Source: Paraburkholderia azotifigens
GTDB lineage: Bacteria > Pseudomonadota > Gammaproteobacteria > Burkholderiales > Burkholderiaceae
Length of the DNA: 64,000 bases
Direction: 5' to 3'
NCBI RefSeq assembly: GCF_007995085.1
Contig: NZ_VOQS01000003.1
Span: 2,666,001-2,730,000, forward strand
Shown here: in pieces, positions 34,909-44,736 of the stretch
Layout: each line of letters starts with the position of its first letter
Position numbering within the stretch: position 1 is the stretch's first letter
Notes under the pieces: model-generated
The model's database searches: none
What the model was told of the DNA's origin: nothing
What the model saw: only the letters and a program-made list of their open reading frames with translations
Position numbers and translations under genes: made by a program

Positions 34909-35964
34909 ATGTCCAGTTCCACCCGGGCCTTTCTGCTGGGCCCGTTGCTCAAAGGGGTGTCCCGTTCCTTCTATCTGACGCTGCGCATTCTGCCTGCGGG
35001 CATGCGCGACCCGATCGGGCTCGCGTATCTGCTCGCGCGCGCCGCGGACACGATCGCCGATACCGCGCTGATTCCGCCCGGGCAACGGCTCGCGTTGCTG
35101 CTGGCGTTGCGCGAACAGGTGAACGGCGCAACGGACGACGGCGAGCTCGCGCGTCGTCTGGCAAGCGAAGTGGCGGGGCAGCAAACGCAGTCGGATGAAA
35201 AGGTGCTGCTCGAATCGATTGCACGGGCGCTCGACGTGCTGCAGCAACTCGACGCGTCCGACCGTGCCGCCGTGCGCGAGATCGTCACGACGCTCACGAC
35301 GGGCATGGAATTCGATCTGCGCACCTTCCCCGATGAACGCTCGGGCCAGATCGTCGCGCTGCGCGAATGGGATGAACTGGACCGCTACACGTATCTGGTT
35401 GCGGGCTGCGTCGGCGAGTTCTGGACGAAGATGACCTACGCGCATCTGCCCGGCACGCTGAAAGCCGACGCCGCGACGATGCTCGAGCGCGGCGTGCGCT
35501 TCGGCAAGGCGCTGCAGATGACAAACGTGTTGCGCGACTGCGGCAAGGATTTGCGGATCGGGCGCTGCTATCTGCCGTCGGTGATGCTCGACCGTTTCGG
35601 CCTCACGCCGCCGATGTTGCTGGCGCCGCAGGCGTCGATGCGCGCACAGCCCCTGATGCGCGAACTCGTGCGCAAGTCGCTCGATCACTTTCGCGCGGCG
35701 CTCGATTACACGCTGGCGATTCCGCGTTTCTCGCTGCGGCTGCGGCTCGCGTGCGTGTGGCCGATCGTGATCGGTCTCGAAACGCTGCTGCTGCTGGTCG
35801 ATAACGCGCACTGGCTGGAACCGTCGAAGGTGTCGAAAGTCCGGCGCAATCAGGTGTACGGGATCATCGCGCGTTCGCTGCCCGTGTCGTTGTCGGATGC
35901 GCGCCTGCGCAGCTGGGTCGAGGGGCTGATCGGCGCGATCGAATCGCGCATCGGTGCAGGATAA
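34909..35964 (+). CDS. Squalene/phytoene synthase family enzyme
   Basis: 351 residues. Joins two prenyl diphosphates head-to-head. Both metal-binding aspartate motifs are intact: D47xxxD51 in AADTIADT and the second motif NVLRDCGKD (N206, D210, D214). SFYLTLRILP and TYLVAGCVGEFWTKM match squalene-synthase-type proteins more than carotenoid phytoene synthases, and the C-terminus contains a hydrophobic stretch (about 280-300) that could tether it to the membrane. Other hopanoid or carotenoid genes are not in this window, so the product, squalene or a relative, is uncertain. Confidence 0.9.
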   Translation: MSSSTRAFLLGPLLKGVSRSFYLTLRILPAGMRDPIGLAYLLARAADTIADTALIPPGQRLALLLALREQVNGATDDGELARRLASEVAGQQTQSDEKVLLESIARALDVLQQLDASDRAAVREIVTTLTTGMEFDLRTFPDERSGQIVALREWDELDRYTYLVAGCVGEFWTKMTYAHLPGTLKADAATMLERGVRFGKALQMTNVLRDCGKDLRIGRCYLPSVMLDRFGLTPPMLLAPQASMRAQPLMRELVRKSLDHFRAALDYTLAIPRFSLRLRLACVWPIVIGLETLLLLVDNAHWLEPSKVSKVRRNQVYGIIARSLPVSLSDARLRSWVEGLIGAIESRIGAG

Positions 35965-36054
35965 GCGCCCGATGATTTGTTCATACGTCGGCTGACGGCC
36001 TATGATGAACGTCGCACAACCTCGAACGAAGGGCGGCATGGGCCGCAACGAACC

Positions 36055-36393
36055 ATGACGGCAGTGGTCAACTGGCACGCACACATCTATTTCGATCAGG
36101 CGACGCGCGACGCCGCATGGTCGCTGCGCGAAAGCATCGAGGCGCGCTTCGGCGACCGGCTCGAGATCGGGCGTTTTCACGAGCGTCCCGTCGGTCCGCA
36201 TCCGATGTGGTCGTATCAGCTCAAGTTCGACACGGCGCTGTTCGCCGAACTGTTCGAATGGCTCGCGCTCAATCACGGCAAGCTCGACGTCTTCCTGCAT
36301 CCGAATACGGGCGACGCGCTGCGCGATCACCGCGATTCGGCCGCGTGGATCGGGCGTTCGTATCAACTGAATCTCGCCGCGCTGGGCGGCTAG
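36055..36393 (+). CDS. DOPA 4,5-dioxygenase family protein
   Basis: 112 residues from ATG 36055. The short chain carries the family pattern of conserved histidines: WHAHIYFD near the start, GRFHERPVGPHPMWSYQ in the middle and DVFLHPNTGD towards the end. Plant and fungal members cleave the catechol ring of DOPA; bacterial members are mostly uncharacterised aromatic-ring dioxygenases binding Fe(II). It starts a series of small oxidative or detoxification genes (36.0-38.7 kb). Confidence 0.88.
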   Translation: MTAVVNWHAHIYFDQATRDAAWSLRESIEARFGDRLEIGRFHERPVGPHPMWSYQLKFDTALFAELFEWLALNHGKLDVFLHPNTGDALRDHRDSAAWIGRSYQLNLAALGG

Positions 36394-36447
36394 CGAGTCT
36401 ACGGTCCGGCGCGGCGTCGTGCGCATGACGCGCATGGAGGTCTGGTC

Positions 36448-37179
36448 ATGACGGTCACCAATGCCGTGTCGGGCACCAACGTCCATGAGGTGGCGGACGG
36501 GATCTACAGGATCAACACGCCCATCGTGTTCGAAGGCGGGCCCGGCGGATTCTCGTTCAACCAGTATCTGATCGTCGACGACGAGCCGCTGCTCTTCCAT
36601 ACGGGCCCGCGCAAGATGTTCCCGCTCGTGCGCGAAGCGCTCGCGTCCGTGCTGCCGCCCGAAAGCCTGCGGCACATCGCGTTCTCGCATGTCGAAGCCG
36701 ACGAGTGCGGCTCGCTGAACGAGTGGCTCGCCGTCGCGCCGTACGCGCAGCCGCTGTGCAGCGCAGTCGCCAAGATGGTGTCGATCGACGATCTCGCCGG
36801 GCGTCCCGCGCGCGGCCTCGACGACGGCGAAGCAGTCGATCTCGGCCGGCATCGTCTGCGCTGGCTCGCGACGCCGCATCTGCCTCACGCATGGGAGTGC
36901 GGCATGCTCGTCGACGACACCACGCAGACGCTGTTTTGCGGCGATCTCTTCACGCAGGGCGGCGCGGATCTGCCCGCCGTCACGAGCGCGGATATTCTGG
37001 GCCCGAGCGAGGCATTCCGGCGCAGCATGGATTACTACTCGCATACGAAGCACGGCGACGCGATGCTCGAGCGGCTCGCCGCGCTCGCGCCACGCACGCT
37101 TGCGTGCATGCACGGGAGCGCGTGGCAGGGCGACGGCGCGGCGCTGCTGCGCGCGCTTGCCGGGTCGCTGCGCGAATAA
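36448..37179 (+). CDS. Stand-alone flavodiiron-type metallo-beta-lactamase domain protein
   Basis: 243 residues. Instead of the hydrolase motif HxHxDH it has HVEADECGSL (H81, E83, D85), which matches the HxExD metal motif of flavodiiron (ODP) proteins. The other ligands are in place: H147 in LPHAWECG, D166 in FCGDLF and H222 in MHGSAW. The position usually His after the Asp is Glu (E86). No flavodoxin domain follows, so electrons must come from a separate protein. ODP domains bind a di-iron centre and reduce oxygen or nitric oxide, or act as sensors. Preceded by GGAGGTC, 55 bases after the dioxygenase gene. Confidence 0.87.
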   Translation: MTVTNAVSGTNVHEVADGIYRINTPIVFEGGPGGFSFNQYLIVDDEPLLFHTGPRKMFPLVREALASVLPPESLRHIAFSHVEADECGSLNEWLAVAPYAQPLCSAVAKMVSIDDLAGRPARGLDDGEAVDLGRHRLRWLATPHLPHAWECGMLVDDTTQTLFCGDLFTQGGADLPAVTSADILGPSEAFRRSMDYYSHTKHGDAMLERLAALAPRTLACMHGSAWQGDGAALLRALAGSLRE

Positions 37180-37302
37180 GCGCATATCGACGACGCAGCG
37201 CAGCAAAAGTTTTTTCGTTCGGCATGTCGATTCCCACCGGCGCCGTTCGTCGTCATGGCAAGCGGACATATCGTCCGCGCTCTGCCTGCAAGGACGACGA
37301 CG

Positions 37303-37956
37303 ATGACCTTGACGCTCTACGCCCATCCCTTTTCTTCCTATTGCCAGAAGGCGCTCACCGCGCTCTATGAGAACGGAACGCCGTTCGAATATCGCCGCCT
37401 CGACGAACCCGGCGCGATGGACGAACTCGCCGCGCGCTGGCCGATCCGGCGTTTTCCGATGCTCGTCGACGAAGGCCGCACGATCGCCGAAGCGACCGTG
37501 ATCATCGAGCATCTCGCGCTGTTTCATCCGGGCCCCGTGCAGCTGCTGCCCAACGACCCGCGCGCGGCGCTCGACGTGCGCTTCATGGACCGTTTCTTCG
37601 ACAACTACATGGCGACGCCGCAGCAGAAGATCGTTTTCGATGCGATGCGCAATGAGAGCGAGCGCGACGCGCGCGGCGTTGCCGATGCGCGTGAACTGCT
37701 CGACAGGGCGTACACGTGGCTCGACAACCTGATGAAAGACCGCGAGTGGGCAACGGGTGACCAGTTCAGTCTCGCGGACTGCGGCGCGGCGCCGTTTCTC
37801 TTCTATGCCGACTGGACGCACCGCATCGACCCGAAGTTCGAATACGTGCACGCGTATCGCAAGCGTCTGCTGAAACGGCCGTCGTTCGCGCGCGCTGTCG
37901 ACGAGGCGCGGCCTTACCGGCATCTGTTTCCGCTCGGCGCACCGGATCGCGACTGA
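37303..37956 (+). CDS. Glutathione S-transferase family protein
   Basis: 217 residues from ATG 37303 (AAGGA upstream). Thioredoxin-like N-terminal domain starting LTLYAHPFSSYCQKALTALYE, with S and C at the position of the catalytic residue; conserved cis-Pro in RRFPMLVD and the glutathione-gamma-glutamyl contact EATVIIEHL. An all-helical C-terminal domain follows (FSLADCGAAPFLFYAD). Cytosolic; conjugates or reduces electrophiles. Substrate unknown. Confidence 0.92.
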   Translation: MTLTLYAHPFSSYCQKALTALYENGTPFEYRRLDEPGAMDELAARWPIRRFPMLVDEGRTIAEATVIIEHLALFHPGPVQLLPNDPRAALDVRFMDRFFDNYMATPQQKIVFDAMRNESERDARGVADARELLDRAYTWLDNLMKDREWATGDQFSLADCGAAPFLFYADWTHRIDPKFEYVHAYRKRLLKRPSFARAVDEARPYRHLFPLGAPDRD

Positions 37957-38027
37957 GCCTTTCCGGCAGGATTCGACGGCTGCCCGGCGTAGCGGGCAGC
38001 CTGCATGCCAGTTCAACGGAGGCCACC

Positions 38028-38738
38028 ATGCCCACTGCATCCTCCCTCGTGCCCGCCGCCGAGCTTGCGACGCGCAACGGCAGACACTTTCCGAACGAGA
38101 GCGTCGAGTATCGCCGCGCCCGCGATGCGCTGCTCGCGGCGGAAATCGAATTGCGCCGCCAGATCGAACGCGTCGCCGAGCAGCGCCGCGCGCTGCCGCC
38201 GGGCGGCGAGGTGACGGGCGATTACCGCTTCGTCGGCGAAGCGGGGCCCGTCGATTTCGCGGGCCTGTTCGGCGACAAGGACACGCTCGTGATCTACAGC
38301 TTCATGTTCGGACCGCAGCGCGAGAGGCCGTGTCCGATGTGCACGTCGCTGCTCGGCGCATGGGACGGCGAGGCGCGTGATATCGCGCAGCGCATCGCGT
38401 TGGCCGTGGTGGCGCGCTCGCCGATCGAGCGGCTGACGGCGTTCAAGAAGGAGCGGGGCTGGCGCGATCTGAGGCTGTATTCGGATGTGAACGGTGCGTA
38501 CAGCCGCGACTTCGGCGCGATCAGCGACGACGGCGGCGATGACCCGGCGTTCCAGGTCTTCACACGCCGAGACGGCACGATCCGGCATTTTTACGCGTCG
38601 GAGATGGGTTTTCCGACGGCCGATCCCGGTCAGGATCCGCGCGGTGCACCCGATCTGATGCCAATGTGGACGATCTTCGACATGACGCCCGAAGGGCGCG
38701 ATCCGTACTGGTATCCGAAGCTCGATTACACGCGCTGA
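38028..38738 (+). CDS. DUF899 family thioredoxin-like protein
   Basis: 236 residues. The family signature FMFGPQRERPCPMCTSLLGAWDG is present, with a CPMC pair in the position of a thioredoxin active site, after an N-terminal helical region. C-terminal WTIFDMTPEGRDPYWYPKLDY is typical for these proteins. No signal peptide. Reaction unknown; probably redox. Starts 71 bases after the glutathione transferase gene. Confidence 0.9.
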   Translation: MPTASSLVPAAELATRNGRHFPNESVEYRRARDALLAAEIELRRQIERVAEQRRALPPGGEVTGDYRFVGEAGPVDFAGLFGDKDTLVIYSFMFGPQRERPCPMCTSLLGAWDGEARDIAQRIALAVVARSPIERLTAFKKERGWRDLRLYSDVNGAYSRDFGAISDDGGDDPAFQVFTRRDGTIRHFYASEMGFPTADPGQDPRGAPDLMPMWTIFDMTPEGRDPYWYPKLDYTR

Positions 38739-38769
38739 ACTGAACGCGCGGAGGGCGCGCGGTGCGGCG

Positions 38770-39135
38770 TCAGTCCGCGACGCGCTTGTCGGCGAGTGCG
38801 CGTTCGCAGTCGCCGAGCACTGTCACGACGAGGCGCGCCTGCGCGTCGAGTTCGTCGGTGTCGAGAATTTCTTCGACGGCGTCGCGCGCCCAGTCGGCTT
38901 CGACAAACGATGCGTGCCGTTGCGCGATATCGAGCGCGATGGCCGACAGCCTCGCGATGCACAGCCAGTCGGCCGTGCGCCCGTGCCGGTCGAGCCACTT
39001 GTGCGCGGCTTCTACGTGAAAGGACGGTGAGGGCCAGGCCTCGTTCAGATACCAGGCGCCGAGGCTTCCGCAGGTGAGCCAGCACAGCAGCTCCACGCGG
39101 TCGCGTTGGCTCAGAAGATGGCGTACATCACTCAT
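38770..39135 (-). CDS. Hypothetical protein
   Basis: 121 residues from ATG 39135, which has only a weak ribosome site. Mostly helical with a Trp- and Leu-rich centre (LLCWLTCGSLGAWYLNEAW) and an acidic stretch (AVEEILDTDELDAQ). No signal peptide and no recognised family. Convergent with the DUF899 gene. The reading frame has the codon bias of its neighbours, which supports it as a real gene. Confidence 0.65.
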   Translation of the reverse strand: MSDVRHLLSQRDRVELLCWLTCGSLGAWYLNEAWPSPSFHVEAAHKWLDRHGRTADWLCIARLSAIALDIAQRHASFVEADWARDAVEEILDTDELDAQARLVVTVLGDCERALADKRVAD

Positions 39136-39356
39136 GGCGACGCTCGCGAAGGTAACGGATATGACGTGAGTTCCGCGTAGCAAAGCTCGAACCCGTGTGT
39201 GTACGACAATAACACGCACGTTGTGCCGTGCAGAACAGGGTTTAACCGGATGCCGGGTACCTCGCGTGATGCCGAATGTGGGCTGGCCGACAAACGCGTG
39301 CTGCCGGGCGGGCGGCGTTGCCCATGCGCAGTGCAAACCCGGCGCGGGATGCGTTG

Positions 39357-40478
39357 TTAGCGTGCGCAGTGAGCGTCGTCGAGACGGATCATCTGGCCGT
39401 GATGAAGGACGGTGAAAGCAGCGTCGGGCAGGCCCGCGGCCCGGGTCGCTTCGGCGAGCTTTTTCGGCGGCTCGTCGCGCGCTTCGTCGGCGAGTTCGAA
39501 TGTGCCCCAGTGAATGCCGATTGCTTTTTTAGCGTGTATGTCCTGGAAAATCTGCACGGCCTGCTGCGGGTCGACGTGCTGAGGGCCCATAAACCAGCGC
39601 GGCGCATAGGCGCCGATCGGAATCAGTGCGAGATCGAAGCAGCCGAATGCGGCGCCCAGACGTTTGGAATCGTCCGAATACCCGGTGTCGCCCGCGAAAT
39701 ACAGCGAATACGGATGCGCCGCGCCTGCGGGCGTTTTCACGACCCAGCCGCCCCATAACGTTTCGTTGCGATCGGTGAGGGTGCGCGCGGACCAGTGCGT
39801 CGCGGGCACGAACCAGAAGTCGAGGCCCGCCGCGCTCACGTGATCGCTCCAGTCGAGTTCCTGCGCGTTCGCGATGCCTTTCTTCGCGAGCCAGTCCCTG
39901 GTGCCGAGCGGCACCAGAAAGAGCGGCGGGCCGCCCGGCTGCGCATTGAGCGCCTCGACGCTCGCCGTATCGAGGTGGTCGTAGTGGCTGTGCGAGATCA
40001 GCACGACGTCGATATGCGGCAGTTCGTCGAGCGCGAGGCCGGGCGGCACGCGCCGCTTCGGGCCGGCGAACGGGAGCGGCGACGCGCGTTCCGAGAACAT
40101 CGGATCCGTCAGCACGTTGACGCCGTCGATCTGCAGCAGCGCGCTCGCGTGGCCGATCCACGTCATCGTGTTGTCGATGCGATTCGCCTCGATCCACGCG
40201 ACGTCCGGGTGATCGACGGGAAAGGCGTAGCCGTTTTCGGGCGGTGGCGGCAAACCGTGCGTCCAGCGGTTCCAGCGCCATTTCCACACCGAGCCGTGCG
40301 CGAGCGGCCCGTCGGCGTTCTTGTAGCCGTTTTCGCTGCGCGGCGCGTGACGGATGCCGCTCGCGGCAAGCTTCTCGGGCGTCGGATCGGGCTGCTGCGT
40401 GCCCGCGGCATGATTCGCCGACGCCGCCGCGAAAGCGAAGGCGGCGCAGACAGTGCGCGAGCGAAGCGAAAGTGGCAT
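39357..40478 (-). CDS. Exported MBL-fold hydrolase (UlaG/NAPE-PLD-like)
   Basis: 373 residues from ATG 40478, with a signal peptide (hydrophobic 6-25). The zinc site HSHYDHLD is canonical, and TDPMFSERASPLPFAGPKR, FAGDTGYS and IGIHWGTFELADE complete the metal-binding loops. The tryptophan-rich SVWKWRWNRWTHGLPPPPE segment before the domain is typical of NAPE-phospholipase-D-like bacterial members. Probably acts on lipid or phosphodiester substrates in the periplasm, but the substrate is not defined. Confidence 0.9.
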   Translation of the reverse strand: MPLSLRSRTVCAAFAFAAASANHAAGTQQPDPTPEKLAASGIRHAPRSENGYKNADGPLAHGSVWKWRWNRWTHGLPPPPENGYAFPVDHPDVAWIEANRIDNTMTWIGHASALLQIDGVNVLTDPMFSERASPLPFAGPKRRVPPGLALDELPHIDVVLISHSHYDHLDTASVEALNAQPGGPPLFLVPLGTRDWLAKKGIANAQELDWSDHVSAAGLDFWFVPATHWSARTLTDRNETLWGGWVVKTPAGAAHPYSLYFAGDTGYSDDSKRLGAAFGCFDLALIPIGAYAPRWFMGPQHVDPQQAVQIFQDIHAKKAIGIHWGTFELADEARDEPPKKLAEATRAAGLPDAAFTVLHHGQMIRLDDAHCAR

Positions 40479-40891
40479 CGTATAGTGGAAGTCGCACGCC
40501 GGCCGGCGATCAGATTGCACTGTGCGACAGTGTAGACCGGTCGCAGTTTCGACCGCCGTACGGTGGCGGACGCCATGACGCGAGGCCTGTCGCGACCGTC
40601 ACGCTTTCGCCATGCGCGACGCGCAATGTCGATCTGCACGCCACGCGTTCCGAAACGTGTCAGCCGGAACAATTGTGCTTGTGTGCAATCTGCAAAATGA
40701 AATGAAATGCCGTTCTCAGCGCGGAAAGCGCGACACATCGACGCAAATCGTGCATTTTTTTGCGTTAAAGGCTATTCAATCGGCCCGATTCAAACCGTCA
40801 AAATCCAAAATAAGGCAAAATTCAGGGCATTCGCGTCGGCCGTGGCGTCGCCGGCGGCATTTCCCAACCTTTCTCGACCAAGAGCAAAGCG
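40479..40891. other. Intergenic region upstream of icd
   Basis: 413 bases between divergent genes. A/T-rich patches near 40746-40830 are suited to promoters for icd, but no boxes close enough to consensus to call. No gene seen. Confidence 0.5.
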
Positions 40892-43135
<2,244 letters not shown>

Positions 43136-43161
43136 GCCACTGTGATGTAGTGCCGTAAGCG

Positions 43162-43193
43162 AAGCCCGCGCATTCCGATGCGCGGGCTTTTTT
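43162..43193 (+). terminator. Rho-independent terminator of icd
   Basis: 12-bp stem AAGCCCGCGCAT / ATGCGCGGGCTT, TCCG tetraloop, then six T counting the stem end. Starts 27 bases after the icd stop. Confidence 0.93.
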
Positions 43194-43267
43194 GCGTCTG
43201 GCGGGTCGTGAATTTCGTCGACGTCAGCGCCCTGTACCACACGCAACGTAACCTCCCCGTCAACCGC

Positions 43268-44509
43268 ATGCGCACCCAACATCAGGCGTTTTTCGCATCG
43301 CTGTTCTTCTCGCGGCTGGCGGACCAGATCCTGCTTTTTCTCGTGCCGCTCGTCGTGTTTCAGACTACGCAGCAGGCGACATGGTCGGGCCTTGCGTTCT
43401 TCATCGAGGCGTTCCCGCGCTATCTCGTGTTTCCCGTGTGCGGCGCGTTATGCGATCGCATGTCGCCCGTCGCGGTGCTGCGCGCGAGCCGGCGGTTTCG
43501 CGCGATCGCGTGCGCCGCGGGCATCGCTGGCTTCGTCGCTGTGGGCGGCATCGGCTGGCTGATCGCGTTGTCGGCGGTGTGCGGCACGTTGACGAGCCAG
43601 GGCCTGGTCGCACGCGAAGTGCTGCTGCCGCAAGTGTTTGCGTCGGAGCGCTTCGAGAAGGTGCTCTCGTATGCGCAGATCGCCGATCAGGTCGGCGTGG
43701 TGCTCGGTCCGATGCTCGCGGGCCTGCTACTGGGCTGGTGGCGCTGGGAATACGTGGTGGGCGTGGCGGCCGGGCTGTTTGTCGCCGCCGATGGCGCAAC
43801 GCTGCTGTGGCAGCGCGCCAGCGCGTTCGAATGGAAGGGGCATGAGCACGCCGCTGCCATCGCATGGCTCGCGCCCGTGAAGACGGCGTTCGGCCATGTC
43901 GTGCGGCTGCCGGGTCTTGCACGGCTCGTCGCGCTTGCGGCTGCCGAGAATCTCGTGATCGGCGTGACGCTCGCGACTTCCGCCGCGATGGTGACGGGTT
44001 TGCATCGCCGCCCGGATGCGTTCTATACCTTCGTGCAAACGGCGGGCGCCGTGGCGACCATCGTGATTCTGCTGCTGATCGCGCGCGTGCAGATTCCGCG
44101 CAAAGCGCTAGGGCTCGTGTCGTTTGTGTCGATCTTTGCGGGCGGTTTGCTCGCGGGATGGAGTCCTTCCGTGTGGGGATACGTCGCCGGATTTCTGCTG
44201 ATCGTCGGTTTCGACAAGATGTTCAGCATCTACATCCGCAGCGCGCGGCAAGCGATCATTCCCGTAAAGGATTACGGCAAGACGCTCGGCGTCGTCATCA
44301 TGCTCAACAACCTGACGCAGCCGCTGGCGGGATTGCTGGTGGGCGCTTTCGCGGGAAATGGGCGGATTGGCATGGTGGTCGTCGCGATCTCGATGACGAT
44401 GGGTGTGCTGGGGCTGGCCGTCACGCTCGTGAGCACGGGCGTGGCGCGTCGGTTTGGAAGCACGCGAGTTGCGTCGTCGGGCGGGCGGTCAGCGGACCGC
44501 GCCGACTAG
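43268..44509 (+). CDS. MFS transporter
   Basis: 413 residues from ATG 43268; a GTG at 43208 could add 20 residues. About eleven or twelve hydrophobic helices. The loop GALCDRMSPVAVLRASRRFRA corresponds to the MFS loop 2-3 motif with its acidic and Arg residues. The general pattern resembles drug or siderophore exporters of the MFS (FFSRLADQILLFLVPLVVF). Substrate unknown. Flanked on both sides by strong terminators, so it is its own unit. Confidence 0.85.
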   Translation: MRTQHQAFFASLFFSRLADQILLFLVPLVVFQTTQQATWSGLAFFIEAFPRYLVFPVCGALCDRMSPVAVLRASRRFRAIACAAGIAGFVAVGGIGWLIALSAVCGTLTSQGLVAREVLLPQVFASERFEKVLSYAQIADQVGVVLGPMLAGLLLGWWRWEYVVGVAAGLFVAADGATLLWQRASAFEWKGHEHAAAIAWLAPVKTAFGHVVRLPGLARLVALAAAENLVIGVTLATSAAMVTGLHRRPDAFYTFVQTAGAVATIVILLLIARVQIPRKALGLVSFVSIFAGGLLAGWSPSVWGYVAGFLLIVGFDKMFSIYIRSARQAIIPVKDYGKTLGVVIMLNNLTQPLAGLLVGAFAGNGRIGMVVVAISMTMGVLGLAVTLVSTGVARRFGSTRVASSGGRSADRAD

Positions 44510-44533
44510 ATCCGCAAACAGCATGGATCGCAC

Positions 44534-44556
44534 AAAGCCCGCGCGCGGGCTTTTTT
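44534..44556 (+). terminator. Rho-independent terminator of the MFS gene
   Basis: Nine-bp stem AAAGCCCGC / GCGGGCTTT with a minimal two-base centre (breathing to a larger loop), followed by T-rich sequence; 25 bases after the stop. Confidence 0.88.
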
Positions 44557-44736
44557 CTTTTCTTTAACCGGGGACGTGATCCGGTAACGCACAACCTTCG
44601 AGTTCAGCGATCCACGTCAATACAAAATGTAATCGTATCGCGGACTACGTGAGCCGATTCGTGAAGATGAGTTGCCGCTTACGTGTGCCTCGGCGGCTCG
44701 TTCTCATTGAGGAGGCACCCTGTCACAGGAGTCCGT

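Noticed and set aside
44557..44736. hrpII/PIP-type box (TTCG-N16-TTCG) upstream of the effector-like gene
   Set aside because: TTCG occurs twice, near 44600 and 44659, but neither has a second TTCG at the required 16-base spacing. A T3SS regulatory site is therefore not supported.
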